Assembly: GCA_037176905.1 (NCBI GenBank)
Contig: JBBBWG010011779.1
Coordinates: forward strand, 23,396 to 87,395
DNA length: 64,000 nucleotides
Reading direction: 5' to 3'
Origin: Azolla pinnata
Lineage: Eukaryota > Streptophyta > Polypodiopsida > Salviniales > Salviniaceae
Shown: one piece after another, positions 25,901 to 38,441 of the stretch
Layout: the number at the start of each line of letters is the position of its first letter
Position numbering within the stretch: the first letter of the stretch is position 1
Notes under the pieces: generated by a model
Seen by the model: the letters and a program-made list of their open reading frames with translations, nothing else
Told to the model about the DNA's origin: nothing
Database searches by the model: none
Program-made: the position numbers and the translations under genes

Positions 25901-26673
25901 GGGCATATTCACCTGGAAAAGCCACTGTAGAAATAATAAATTTGGACGATATTAATACATCAAATGAGCAAAATAGGAGGAAGCAATTGCAACTTGATAC
26001 ATTACAGTCGTCCTTCTTAAGAGTAGAGGAAGGAAGCTCAGGAAAGCAAGGAATATTACACTACCTGCCACAGATTTTCCCTAAATTGGATAAAGTGTTT
26101 CTCCTAGAAGATGACATAGTCATTCTGAAAGACATGTCTGCACTTTGGCAGCTCGGAACTGGAAACAACATGATTATTGCTAGTGATTCATGTAAAGCAA
26201 GCCAAGAAGATGGAATCTGGTGGTCATGTGTTAACATAATAAATTTACAGGAGTGTAAAAATCAAAGGCGTGAAGAGATCAACCCATTGCCAGTGAGTTC
26301 CTTCTCTCTGAATGGGTGTCTGATTGTGTTTTCTTGTGTATGATGGTTTTGTCCTTCGAAACTTATTGACAATGTTGTACTTATTGAGAAGATTGAATTG
26401 TCATTGTTGTTGTAGGTTGACACTAGCAATTTGGATCATATATCACTCAAAGGAGAAAGTAGCGTGGACTATTTAATTCTCGATAACACAATCCATGTGC
26501 TCAATATTGATGGAACTGAGGCTCAAAACAACACTAGGGATGCTGATGTGGTTCATTATGGAGGGTATGCAAAACCTTGGCTAGAGCTTGGCGTGGGTAA
26601 ATACAAATCATTCTGGACTCGTTTTCTTAACTTTGACAATCGCATCCTACAAGAATGCAATGTCCATAAGTAA
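22956..26673 (+). CDS. Divergent GAUT-like glycosyltransferase, family GT8
   Basis: Five exons join in phase: 22956-23238, 23504-23544, 25246-25587, 25831-26292 and 26416-26673, giving 461 residues. It looks like a type II Golgi protein: a basic, low-complexity N-terminus, then a membrane segment at about residues 66-80. GAUT signatures are clear: KGLHCLSLQLT, IIYSENILAAAVVVNST, HVFHILTDSLNYAAMQMWF, a LPQIFPKLDKV block and VVHYGGYAKPWLELG near the end. GAUTs make pectin homogalacturonan from UDP-galacturonate. Two oddities: the metal-binding DDD of the family is EDD here (about 315-317), and the segment between the acceptor-side region and VVHY is shortened and lacks the usual LWKLGTLPPG and GLGYN elements. 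It may be a non-catalytic partner or a changed enzyme. The ATG was chosen because it opens the membrane-anchor region and follows a GA-rich leader; upstream in-frame residues are repeat-encoded. Intron 2 (1.7 kb) could hide a further exon. Confidence 0.85.
24321..24366. repeat. (AT)n and (GA)n microsatellites in GAUT-like intron 2
   Basis: A run of AT dinucleotides followed by ACACA and a run of GA dinucleotides, within the 1.7-kb intron. Confidence 0.9.
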
Positions 26674-28036
26674 AATAGATATGTGAAGCATAGCAAACAC
26701 AAATTGAAATTGAAGTGATCTGTTTCCCAAGGAAAAGCTAAACCAGGATCTCAGACAGGTGATGGTATGCGATGCTTATTCTTAGCACCATGATGTGCTA
26801 AAATTATTACACCTTTCGGGCCATCTCAAGTTGATGAAAGCCACATCAGATATTGTAAAATTATTATGATATAAACCATAGTAACAGAGCAGTCTTAGTG
26901 GCTGTGTCAGTTCGTGATGAACTCGATGTAGCTGATATATATAACACATTTATTGTAGTTGTGTGATATTGTGTATCCGTAATAAAGAGCCTTATTTTTT
27001 TCCTTTTCATGATTGCTTGTTCATTCCATTGTTTCTACCCTATGCCAAGGAATTCTGTCCACAAACGGTTTTTCTGGTGTTACTGTAACTTGAGTACATG
27101 ATTTCATTAAATTGTCACAGGTTAATGTGTCATGTGTTTGATTCCAAATCTCTGGGTTTCTGCTTTTGCCCCTATAACTCTAGATTCCGAGGTGATTGAA
27201 TGATCCATGGGAGTGGTAAATTATGTATGAAAAGATGCTGTATCTCACGTTCTCTGATAATTTCCAGTGGTCAGAACATTGAACATGAACAGGTTTTCTG
27301 CTGTGTTGCAAAGTAAAAACTTCTCAAGGCATATATACCCTTTACTCTGTTCTTGGTGCACTTTCATTTGTAAGTGGTGAACCATTCATCTTCAATAGTA
27401 AGTGGCCCCTGACTACTTTTAGGCAACAGAGGATCAAATAATCACAATCTCTAGTAGATTCGATCCTTTTTTTCCTTCACACAATTTGCCTTTATAAAAT
27501 AACAATCATCTTGCAGTTGGAAAAGATCTCCTCACCCAAACCTTCAAGGCAATATAAAGGTGCTCCTAACAACTCAGACATGGTCTTTTTGTTTCATGGA
27601 GTCGCTCATGATGTAGAAAAGCCTTTATGAAACACATTTGGATCCCCAAAACGAGCTACTAAACTCTGTCGTTCTACTGCTTTAAACCGACCATATCATG
27701 ACTTGTACACATCACACAAGCAAAATGTGGGTAGGTTGACCTTTCCATGTTAATCTAGCCTTCAAGTGGCAATCTCATAATGTCAAATCAAAATAGGCTA
27801 CAATTTGCCTTACACCAGAACTGGCGCTACACAATAACCCGCTTAAGGCACCTTGTAAACAATGTGATCTTGCTATAAAAGTAAGTACATCAAAACAAAA
27901 TTAGTCACATGACCCTCAGTTTCTCTGCCGAGAACTTGAGATGTCTTCATCATGCCATCGACAAGTTGTTTAACAGGCCAAATTTTTTACACTCCATAAT
28001 GGTAGATAAAAAAAAAAACATGCTTGTATATGTGGT
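26674..28036. other. Convergent intergenic region between GAUT-like and H+-pyrophosphatase genes
   Basis: AT-rich 3' flanks of two convergent genes, with only a short poly-A run near 28010. No gene, tandem array or mobile element was recognised. Confidence 0.65.
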
Positions 28037-31000
28037 TTAGAGGAACAAGGGCGCCATCACAAGAGTTATTGTGGCCAACATCTTTATGAGGACATGCAAC
28101 GATGGTCCTGCAGTATCCTTGAAGGGATCGCCAACGCTGCAAAAAAAAAAGGTACAGAAAAAAATTCTTTTAGTCTAAGAAGGTTGCACAGAAGATTAAA
28201 AACTACAAATGACAAGCACTGTGAGTTAGATGCACCACTATAGCTATGCAGATTCAAGCCCCAGCCACTACAAGATTGTCCCAGATGGTGATTGATATAA
28301 AAAAAGCAAGCATTCATGTAGATAATGATTCAAGAATAGCCCCATAAGCAAGAGGGTCGGTCAGAGATAAACTTGCATCAATTGAAAGAATGAAGGGAAA
28401 TTCCCCCATCTTTTCGGTCACTAACCAGAATACCACACATTTGCCAAATCTTACAAGAATATGCTTTACTTGTATGTTTTGAAAATGTGAGATATTCTGG
28501 CAAGGTTTTCTCTATTTTAGTGTTTGGTGATTTTCTGCAAACAAATATGCACAGTGAAAGGATACACACGTGTCTCCTGTAATAGCTGCTTTATGCGCAT
28601 CACTGCCTTTCCCACCAAGTGCACCACTTTCAATATACTTCTTTGCATTGTCCCAAGCACCACCAGCTGTATTGAGGAACGTGGCCATCAATATGCCAGA
28701 GACAGTGGCCATCATAAGCATTGCTGCAACTGCCTTTGCTCCTAGCAATGGTTGATCCGTGTAGTACCCAATTATCTTGAAAATAATCCCTGTGGAATAG
28801 ACAGTGTAATTAGCTTGAATATTTGTTATGACACAAACTATACAAGACCACTGCCGAAAGATGAACATCTAACAGCTAATGCATTGCTAAACATTTGTTT
28901 CATACAAACAAGGGTGGTTACAATCTAGAGCAAGTTGTTTAATTCATGCCAAAATCGAAGTCTAATTCATGTCAAATTGACACTTTGTTTCATGCAACAT
29001 AAAATGGCCACACCAAAAAAATTACCAATTACTATAGGAGATATCACCGCCAAGACCCCAGGTTTGATCATCTCTCGCAAAGCTGCAGATGCTACAATTG
29101 ATACACACCGACCATAATCAGGTTTATCTTGGTAAGTCTGCAGTGCAAAACAAGATTTAGTGACAAGATGGACAAAAGCACAAAGATTCTCATTTCATAC
29201 TGCTGCCAAAACTCACCATGATACCAGGAAGTTCAACAAACTGTCTCCGGACTTCATTCACAACCTCTTGTGCTGTCCGTCCGACGGCGATACAGGACCA
29301 TGCACTAAAAAGATATATCAACATTGAGCCCAATAGACCTCCGACGAAAACTTCAGGGGTTGCAATATCAACCTGCACAACTTCCTTTCAAGTTATGAAC
29401 TGACTCCCATTTGAAACCGAGGTACTTTCGTCAGCATTTACAAGACAATGTTAAGAAATGGAACATTATGATGGTCAGTATCGACTCCGTTATTTTAGCC
29501 ACAATTTGATGAAAACAAAGCTAGAATAGTACTAGCCAGTTTGTAATTGAAGTATATACAAAGATTTCGAGATTTCTACTGAAGTGGTTAACGAGTTCCT
29601 CCAGTGTTCTTTGTAAAGAATAGAAAGATATCCATGCAACTGGAGAGAGGCATATTAATTAGCTTGTAAGTTAAAAATTTGTGAGCAAAAAGGCAAACCA
29701 ATGTGAGTACCTGACTGAACTCGACACCAGAAAAATGAGCTACTTCATCCATATAAGCACTGAAAAGTAGAAAAGATGCCAACGCAGCAGAACCAATGGC
29801 AAAACCTTTTGTTGTGGCCTTGGTTGTATTACCCACGGCATCAAGAAGATCAGTGATCTCCCTCACATTATCTGGCTGCAGTTTCATGAATAGTTAGGTA
29901 ACAGATAATGAGCATGGAGCACTAAAAGCATACACACATGAACAGATTCAAAAATTTACAGATTACCTGCTGGCTCATTTCAGCTATTCCCCCTGCGTTG
30001 TCGGCAATGGGACCAAACATATCCATGGTGAGAACATATGCTGCAGTGCTAAGCATACCCATTGTGGCAACAGCAGTCCCAAAAAGTCCACCAGTTGCTG
30101 ATCCATCAGAATTAACCAATCCTGAGGTCTTCCCTAACCAATATGCAGATATTATTGCAACAGTGATTACTAAAGTTGGCAAGGCTGTTGACTCAAGACC
30201 AAGGCCAATCCCTGCAATTACATTGGTTCCATGTCCAGTCAAACTTGCTAACGCAACTGATCGTACTGGTTCATATTTATAATCAGTGTAATACTGCGAG
30301 ATCCAAACAAATATGTAGGCTGTGATAATTCCCACTAGCCCACATAAAGCAAAGTGTAACCATGCTGCCGGTGCTTGATCTGTGTAAAGAAGCCATCTTG
30401 TTGACTGCCACACATCACATTTAATTCAATGATCAGCTCAAATTTCATTGATTTAGTGTCCTGCTTAAAACATTTTTCCTTACACATAAAAATAAAGCAA
30501 AATGAAGTATCTTACTCCACAGAATGCAATTATTGCCAGCACAATGGTCACAGAATAACCCTTCTGTAAAATTGCCATGGGATCTTCAACTAGTGATTTA
30601 GAACCTGGATCTCGAGTACCTCTAATTGACAATATTCCAATCGCAGAAACAATCAAATCAAAAGAATGTACAACCAAAGGAAAAAGGATGAATCCAGAAG
30701 CGTCTGCACATAAATATTTAAGGAACATTACCAACCTCACACATACATGTAATAAGTTAAATAGCAAGAGTTTATGGGATGGATGGCTACCTTCAAGTCT
30801 GCAACGCTTTGCCATGGTACCCCCTAGTATCATTGCACTTATTATTTCAGCAGCTATGCTCTCAAACAGGTCTGCCCCTCGTGCAGCACAATCACCAACA
30901 TTATCCCCAACCTAAACAATAGATATATGTAAATGAAGAAGAGTACACATGACATAAAGTATTAAGCTGCTGATTCCAAAATTTATCACAAACCAGATCA

Positions 31001-31220
31001 GCAATTACAGCAGGATTCCTTGGATCGTCCTCAGGAATTCCTTGCTCAACCTTCCCAACGAGATCAGCACCAACATCTGCTGCTTTTGTGTAAATACCAC
31101 CACCAAGCTGAGCAAACAGAGCCACAAATGATGCTCCAAAACCGTAACCAACTAACAGAAGCGGCACTATAATCATCCAAAAGATAACAGTATGAGGATT
31201 CTGTACACTTAGTTGAGACA

Positions 31221-31294
<74 letters not shown>

Positions 31295-34288
31295 GTGTGT
31301 GTGTGTGTCTGTGTGTTGTAGAGTCTGACATCAGACAATAAGTCAAATCTTCATTAAAGGTATGGGTGCTTTCATGTTATGCATATTGAAATATGAAAAA
31401 GTTTTAGGCTTTCTAAAGATTCTTTGTGATCTTAAAAGACATTGAGGAAGCTTCAGATCTTTTTTTGAAGCATACAAAACACACTTACATAGCAGCATAT
31501 ATAGAAACTAGACTTCAGAAATATGTTACTTACATTCAGTCACATTGATTGAATTGTCGTCTTCTACTCTTAAATATACATTGAATGAAGCATATAACAC
31601 AGCAACTCCCAGCACAGTCATGCCCACCACTATAAGAGCTGAAAGCCCACCAGCCCGAACTGAAATCTAGAAAAAGTTCGGCAACATTTTGCATAATCAG
31701 TCTGAAAATGTATATAGTTAATGGTTTCTATGCCAGACTATAGAATGAGTTCCACAAAACCTGCAATGCTTCACGTGCTGAACGGCGTGCTGCACTTGTC
31801 ACCCGAACATTTGCTCGCACTGAAACCCACATGCCTATATAACCAGCGATACCTGAGCAGAGTGCTCCAAACAAAAAGGACAGGACAGTTACGAACGCTG
31901 ATGTGGATCTGCAAGAAAAACAAAAAAGAAAATGTAACAATGGAAATATTTCTGTTAAAGACTTAGCATAGAGATAAATTATGAGTACAATATAATATCT
32001 GAATTCATTTACATCTTAGAAGCATGATCAAATATGACTGCATTTTCGTAACTTGATCATTTATTTCTTAGAAAAAAGGCAGAAAAGATTCATAACACAG
32101 ATACTATAGCTCAGTGATTTAATGATGACCTTGTTAAACCTGAGGACTCTTGTTGAGGACTGGAATTGCGGATGAGATAGATGCCAAGTATTGTAAAGCC
32201 TAGCAATATTGCCATTTTGGAAATTGTCCCATATTGGGTACGGAAGAATCCCTCTGCGCCATCTCTAATTGCATCTGAAATCTGAAATACAATAATCCCC
32301 AAGATAGTAAATTTAATCTTTGAAATCTGGTCACCAATTATTTCACAGATAATATGCACATTTAATCATGAAGGGTATCGAGTTCAAATTATTATTTAAA
32401 CATGGACATGAGTCTCCATTGTGTGTTCATATCCTTTATGCAGAAGCCGATAGAAGATTTATGCAAACTAATTCCACAAGTATGACTCATTTGGTCGAGT
32501 AGCCATAAAGAATATAGTAAAGCATCCACATTCTAATCACGAAGGTTATAAAGCAGTGTTTAGCAAAGTCACCATTATTGTAGAAAACGAGAACTCAACA
32601 AGGGGCACAGTTAGCCATGAACAAGAGCTTCCATTCTACTATGTCCATTTCTTTTCATGGAAAGAAACAAAAAGGTTTACACTTTAAACATGCTAAAAAA
32701 AAATGCCACATGCCTGAATCACAGATTGAGTTGCTTGACATATATAGAGAGATGTCTTGCAGATTCAACTATACCACAATTTCACAGCCAAGTAGTTTCC
32801 TGAATTATTTCAGGAATTATGCGCAGACTAATCAAAACATAAATAAAGGGCTGTACATTACAATCCACACTTAATTTACCATAAAATAGCTGGGATTCAA
32901 GCAGGAAAACTACTTATTGTCAAATTGCAAAATACCTGAGTCATCTCTGGAGGACCCTCATCCTTGGCAAGAACCCAGCTTGTTAGATATGCTGCGAAGA
33001 GCATGCTGGCAGTACAAACCAGGAGTACAAAGATGATAATTGGAGAAGTGGATATACCAACATAGAAGATTGCTCCAAATATTAAGAGACTGAGCAAATA
33101 ATATACTCTCTTATTGAAACCACAGAGTAGTCTGATAACCTGCCCAATTTGAAAAATTAATCTCTTTTCTTCCTCCCTCTCATTCTCCCTCACTATCTCC
33201 CCAATATTTCAGACTGAAATATGGTAGCTTGATAACTCTTTACACCAATGAAACTTTGAGGTAAATGGAAATGCACACACAATCATGGAAGAAGAGTCTT
33301 GCCATCAAGGTGAGGAAATGAGACAAGCACCAAATTTCATTTTTTTCTGTTATTCTGCCAAGAAGGGAGGGATACCACAACCTCTGTAATGGATTATAAT
33401 GCAACACTTTGATAAAACGCCACAAAAACATAAAAGATTCTAGGCCAGGGAGCAAATGCTGTTGGGTCACTCTCCAAATAAGTACTTGCGCCACAAAATG
33501 GTCTCTGACTGCTCGATAAGAAGTGAAATTTTTAACACCGAAATACTCCAATGTGATAAGATTGGGCTCTAATCTGAACCCCTTAGGTTATTCTTCACAC
33601 ATCTGGCTACTCAGCTTAAGTTTCTGGATAGAGGATTAACCCTGTACAGTTCATAATGGCTGAGTTTTCTTACTGAAGTACAAGTTACAGAACGTTTTTC
33701 GTATCAGTTCGTAGATAAGTTTATTTGGTGAACATGGGTACGTTAAATTTCAATGCAAAGGTGATGGGATTCGGAAAGCTTGTGAAGTTAAGCCAGATCT
33801 TATCGCATATACCCTACGTTTGGCACATTCCATTGATATCCCTATCAGAGTTGGTTTTTTTTTTTAATCCCTAGAGCCAGAATTTTTATGGAAAACGAAT
33901 TGTTAATCAATTGAAGCTTTAGAGAGGATCTCTATGCTTCAATTTCATCTGTATGACTTTAAGCATGAGTTTTTGGTTGCTCAAACCAGTTTTGGGGCAA
34001 AACTAGGTACTTCAATATTCCATACCAAAAGCCTTTAACACCGGCTTACTCTTATTTGAGGAAGTTGAAATAGGGCATTGCTTTTCTTCATGCATGCAGT
34101 GGGTGCTTCTTCTCATCCAAGAAATTTGAGATTAGCCAAATAATAACAACCTGCTCTCGATCTTAATCTATCATTTTTGCACTTACCCAAGGCACTTGAG
34201 ACTTGCTTCGCAAAGCTGGGAAGGTCCTTGGCTTCTCCTGGTACGGATTCCGGAGGGCTATCTCGATGTCAGCGCGCCCGGGATCCAT
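28037..34288 (-). CDS. Type II (K+-independent) H+-translocating inorganic pyrophosphatase, AVP2-like
   Basis: Fourteen exons on the minus strand, given high to low: 34187-34288, 32936-33139, 32130-32281, 31761-31908, 31534-31666, 30994-31166, 30791-30911, 30516-30703, 29967-30404, 29711-29875, 29217-29372, 29026-29137, 28570-28789 and 28037-28136. They give 803 residues, almost exactly the Arabidopsis AVP2 length. The 34-residue first exon is too short to stand out as an open frame but carries the [12 protein letters not shown] element of the family N-terminus. The PPi-binding [11 protein letters not shown], the acidic [19 protein letters not shown] and the C-terminal [15 protein letters not shown] are intact, with many membrane segments between. 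The NTTKATTKG element has the lysine expected of K+-independent enzymes. These pumps couple PPi hydrolysis to proton transport, in plants mainly at Golgi-type membranes. A (GA)n tract lies in intron 5 and a minisatellite upstream of the start. Confidence 0.96.
31222..31318. repeat. (GA)n and (GT)n microsatellites in a pyrophosphatase intron
   Basis: About 35 GA units followed by a short GT run, starting roughly 55 bases upstream (in gene orientation) of the acceptor of the exon at 30994-31166. On the coding strand it reads (CT)n, in the position of a polypyrimidine tract. Confidence 0.95.
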
Positions 34289-34931
34289 CGTGGTTTCCCC
34301 ACGAGATCCTCCCCAAGATTCTGTCTTCGCCGAGATTCTTCCCCGCGATTCACGGCCTCAATTAGACCCGAGCTTCAATCGCCTGAGATTTTCCGGTATG
34401 CGGCCAGAAAACAAGGAATGAATAGCAATGCATGTAGATCCGATCACAATACTTCCCTCTCAAATTCCTCACGACAAACAAAAAGGAAAAACCGGTACCG
34501 GGCTTTCCATCTGTGCAGGGTGCTTACATGCTCCAGCGCACTTGGTGGGCAATGGGGCGAGGATTTTATTTCCTGGACTGCATCTTGGGGCTTGTCTTAT
34601 GGCAGCATCTCCGGCTACTTCGCTCCCGTGGGGTGCCAAAAAGGTTCAGGCATGGGGAGGGGAAAGCGGAATCGAACGGATCGAAGACGGGGGAAAGGGG
34701 CGACGACGAACTCTGCAGTGCCGGACTGTCGGATTTAGGGTTTGTGCGGATCTAAATCGGAATCGGGTCCCTCAGGAAAAGGAGCAAAGCTCTTCGTTCT
34801 CGCCGCTTCTCCATCAGAACGAGCAATTTCATCCCTCTTTTGCCCCAAATCTCTCAACCCCAAATCTCATATGCCCAACAATGGATTGGTTTTTTTTGGT
34901 TTCTGTTGTCTGGGCAAATCGGATCGGCGCG
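34289..34931 (-). promoter_or_regulatory. Upstream flank of the pyrophosphatase gene
   Basis: GC-richer sequence directly upstream of the pyrophosphatase ATG, compatible with 5' UTR and promoter. A TTTAGGGTTT telo-box-like motif occurs near 34734. The plus-strand open frames here (for example 34196-34738) overlap the first exon in antisense and have no recognisable domain. Confidence 0.45.
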
Positions 34932-35800
34932 AAAATGGATTCTGATCTGGGCAAATAGGATTGGTATTAGATTTGGGCACTCGGAATCGACCCAAATTTG
35001 GGTTTTGATCTGGGCAAATAGGATTGGTATTAGATTTGGGCACTTAGAATCGACCCAAATTTGGGTTTTGATCTGGGCAAATAGGATTGGTATTAGATTT
35101 GGGCACTCGGAATCGACCCAAATTTGGGTTTTGATCTGGGCAATAGGATTGGCTTGAAAATGGGATTGATCTGGGCAAATAGGATTGGTATTAGATTTGG
35201 GCACTCGGAATCGACCCAAATTTGGGTTTTGATCTGGGCAGCATGATTGGCTTGAAAATGGGATTGATCCGGGCAAATAGGATTGGTATTAGATTTGGGC
35301 ACTCGGAATCGACCCAAATTTGGGTTTTGATCTGGGCAGCAGGATTGGCTTGAAAATGGGATTGATCTGGGCAATAGGATTAGCCCCACTGTGGATTGAT
35401 CTGGGCACTAGGTTTGGCCCAACAAATGGGGTTTCTGTGGGCAAGAGGATTGGCCCAACAATGGCTTTATCTGGGCACTTGGATTGGCTCGATAATGGAT
35501 TTTTATCTGGGCAATGGGATTATTGATCCAGGCGCTAGGATTGGCTCAACAATGGAAATTGATCGGGGCACTAGGATTGGCCTGAAAATGGATTTTTATT
35601 GGGGCAATAGGATTGATCTGGGCACTAGGATTGGCCTGAAAATGGATTTTTATTTGGGCAATAGGATTGATCTGGGCACTAGGATTGGTGGATTTTTATC
35701 TTGGCAGTAGGATTGGCCCAACAATGGCTTTATCTGGGCACTAGGATTGGCTCAACAATAGATTGATCTGGGCACTAGGATCCATGGTTTTTACCTTTGA
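34932..35800. repeat. 63-bp minisatellite decaying into shorter units
   Basis: A 63-base unit (beginning ATCTGGGCAAATAGGATTGG and containing GACCCAAATTTGGGT, itself palindromic) repeats nearly perfectly from about 34945. From about 35140 the units are separated by an extra segment, and from about 35380 they degrade to 30-40-base units of the GGGCACTAGGATTGGC type. Open frames across it encode repeated IWANRIG-type peptides on the plus strand. It begins about 0.65 kb upstream of the pyrophosphatase start. Confidence 0.95.
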
Positions 35801-36329
35801 AGGCTACTGTAGATAACACGACGGGTTTTCTGACATGCACAGCTTCCGACTGCGGCTTTTGGCCACATCTCTGTGTACTATTATGCCAAACTTCATCCAA
35901 GCAAAGAAAAACAAAAAATTACCTCAAATGGCAGCTAGTAAAAATACAATGTTTCCAAAAGCTACAAACAGCGAGGTTTTGAGGTAGGAACATATACATA
36001 CAACTCTTGCATTAGATTTCATACATCTCCGATTTAAGCAGTGGTTCCGTAGTAGGCATGGAAAGCATCGAGATCGCATGCATAGCCAAGTATGGTGTCA
36101 GAGCCAATGCCGATCACAGACCAAATCGATGCGTGAGATGCTTGCATCGATTACACAATCTGCAGAGCACCTCATGAATGCAGCAAAATCCAAAGATCGA
36201 TCGAATGTCCTTAGATTTGCTTCGAAAAATTCCTTTTGCAGCCTCCTCCGAATCCATCGGGGCTCTTTCCGTCGTCTGGGAAAGCATCAAAAATCCAGAT
36301 CAGGAAGGCATATCATCAGGGCCCACTCT

Positions 36330-36600
36330 TTCCGGCATCTACCAATTTTCTTGTTCACCTGAAATCACTGCAGCTATGGGAGTCGAAAATCGACAAGAAA
36401 AAACGAACGAGCATTCGATCAGATTCCAGCAACTCTCTCAGCTAAGCTGCACAGTGTGTTTGTTCATGGCATCTACCAGTTTTTGTTCTTTTTTTTTTCT
36501 TTTTTGTTCACCTCGCATCACTGCGGCTATGGAAGTCGAAGAAAAATCGATAAGAAAGATTCCAGCAAGTGTTGCTCTCTCCTGCTGAGCTACGCAGCCG
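36330..36600. repeat. Two-copy tandem duplication abutting the 3' end of the second PPR gene
   Basis: A segment of about 125 bases beginning GGCATCTACCA, containing TTGTTCACCT, ATCACTGC, GGCTATGG and AGTCGAA, and ending AGCTNAGCT, occurs twice in direct orientation (about 36336-36460 and 36466-36595), with an extended poly-T in the second copy. The second copy runs up to or slightly over the PPR stop codon at 36590-36592. Confidence 0.8.
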
Positions 36601-38402
36601 GCGCTTGCGGTTCGACGGCGTAGATGTTGGAGAGCAACACATAGGGCGACGGGGATCGGGGATCCAAATCGAGCGCATGCGCTGCAGCATCGGCGCCGCG
36701 GATCGCATCGGCGTGCTGCTTGCAAGCACTCATGAGGGCGATCCACGAAGAGGAGCTGGGATTGCAGGGCATGATCTCGATCAGCTCCTCGCTCTTCTCC
36801 AGCAAGCCAGCACGCGCCAGGAGGTCAACGAAGCTGTTGAAAAGCTCCAAGCTCGGCGGCTTCATGCCCTCGCCATCGTAGCCATTGCAGCCATGGCACA
36901 TCGACGAGAAGAGCTGAATCCCTTCCTCGATCACGCCTCCGTGCCTAAACGCAGACAGCAGGTTTCGGAGGGTCCCGCGATCGGGCACGCAGCCCTGCTC
37001 CCGCATCTGCGAGAAGAGCCCCAGCGATCGCTTCACGGCCCCCTGCTTCGCATGCGCACCGATGATCGCGTTCCATGAAGCAACACCGGGCTTTGCAAGC
37101 TTCTCGAATGCTCTTCGTGCGTCTTCCAAGCTACCGCATTTGCCATACATCGCCACCAGGCCCGTGCCCACGACGTGTTCCAGCTCCAATCCCATCTCCG
37201 CGATCCGGTTATGCACCAGCTTCCCTTCGAGCAACGCCGAATTGCACGCGCATACGTCGAGAATCGTGATCAAGCACACCCGATCTGCCTCCAGCCCTTC
37301 TTCCCGCTCCATCCGCGCGAAGAGCCGAAATGCATCCTCGCCGTGCCCCGAATCGACATGAGCTTTCATCAAAGCGCACCAGCTCACCACATCCCGCATC
37401 GAGGTTTCGAGCACGATTCGGCGGGCTTCGCCGAGGTGACCACATTTGCCGTAGAAGCTGACGAGGGCAGAAGCGAGAGGATTTCCAACCAGCCCCAGAT
37501 CCCTGCCGATGCACCTGCTATGGACGCGCTTTCCCTGATCGACAAAAGCCTCCGGATTCCGACACGCTTCCAGCAAGCTGAGGATCGCTACACCGTCGGG
37601 GATCACGCATTCCATCATCATTTGCGCGTAGTGCTTGAGTGCGCCGTCGTATCGCCCTTGCTGGCCACAAACCTTCATCATTTCGGTCCACGAGACCACG
37701 TCTCGGGCATCGGCGATATCGTCAAAGGCTCTCTCAGCTGCTAGCAGCTGCCCAAACTTGCCATACAGCTTCAGAAGGGCATTACCAGCGATATCCTGCT
37801 CCACGATCCCACGAGCGAGCATAAACACGTGCATTCGCGCGCCTTCCTGTGCATCGGAGCACGATTCGAGAACGGATGCGGCAGTGACCGCATTCGGGAG
37901 CTCGCCTTCGAGCAACATCTGGCGAAACAGCTGCGATGCGCCGCTTACACAGCCGTGGCGAACATAAGCTGAAATCATCGCAGACCTGGAGATGATATCT
38001 TGTTCTCCCACTCCTTCAAAAGCTGCTCGAGCGGCTTCGATGCTGCCGCATTTGGCATACAAATTGATCAAAGCAGTTCCAACAATGACATCAGACGCGG
38101 CGCTGCGATGGAGGCAAACTGCGTGCAAGCGGCGGCCGAGAAGGAGAGAGCCCTGACGATCATCTGCGCATGCATCGAGGTTCGAGACTAGCGCGATGCG
38201 ATCGGGAAGAAAGCCTTCGGCTTGCATTCGAGCCATAAGCGCATGCACATGCATGCCCATCCCACAATCCACATACACCGACATCATGGCGTTCCACGAA
38301 ACCACATTCCTTGTATGCATCTCGGCAAACGCCTCTTGTGCCAGATCGAAGCGCTTGAACTTCCCATACATTCTGAGCAGGATAGTGGCCAAGACATGAT
38401 CC

Positions 38403-38441
<39 letters not shown>

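Noticed and set aside
34196-34738. Plus-strand frame of 180 codons upstream of and across the pyrophosphatase first exon
   Set aside because: No domain, and the minus strand carries the conserved pyrophosphatase N-terminus.
37175-37744. Plus-strand frame of 189 codons opposite the second PPR gene
   Set aside because: Antisense shadow of the PPR coding exon.
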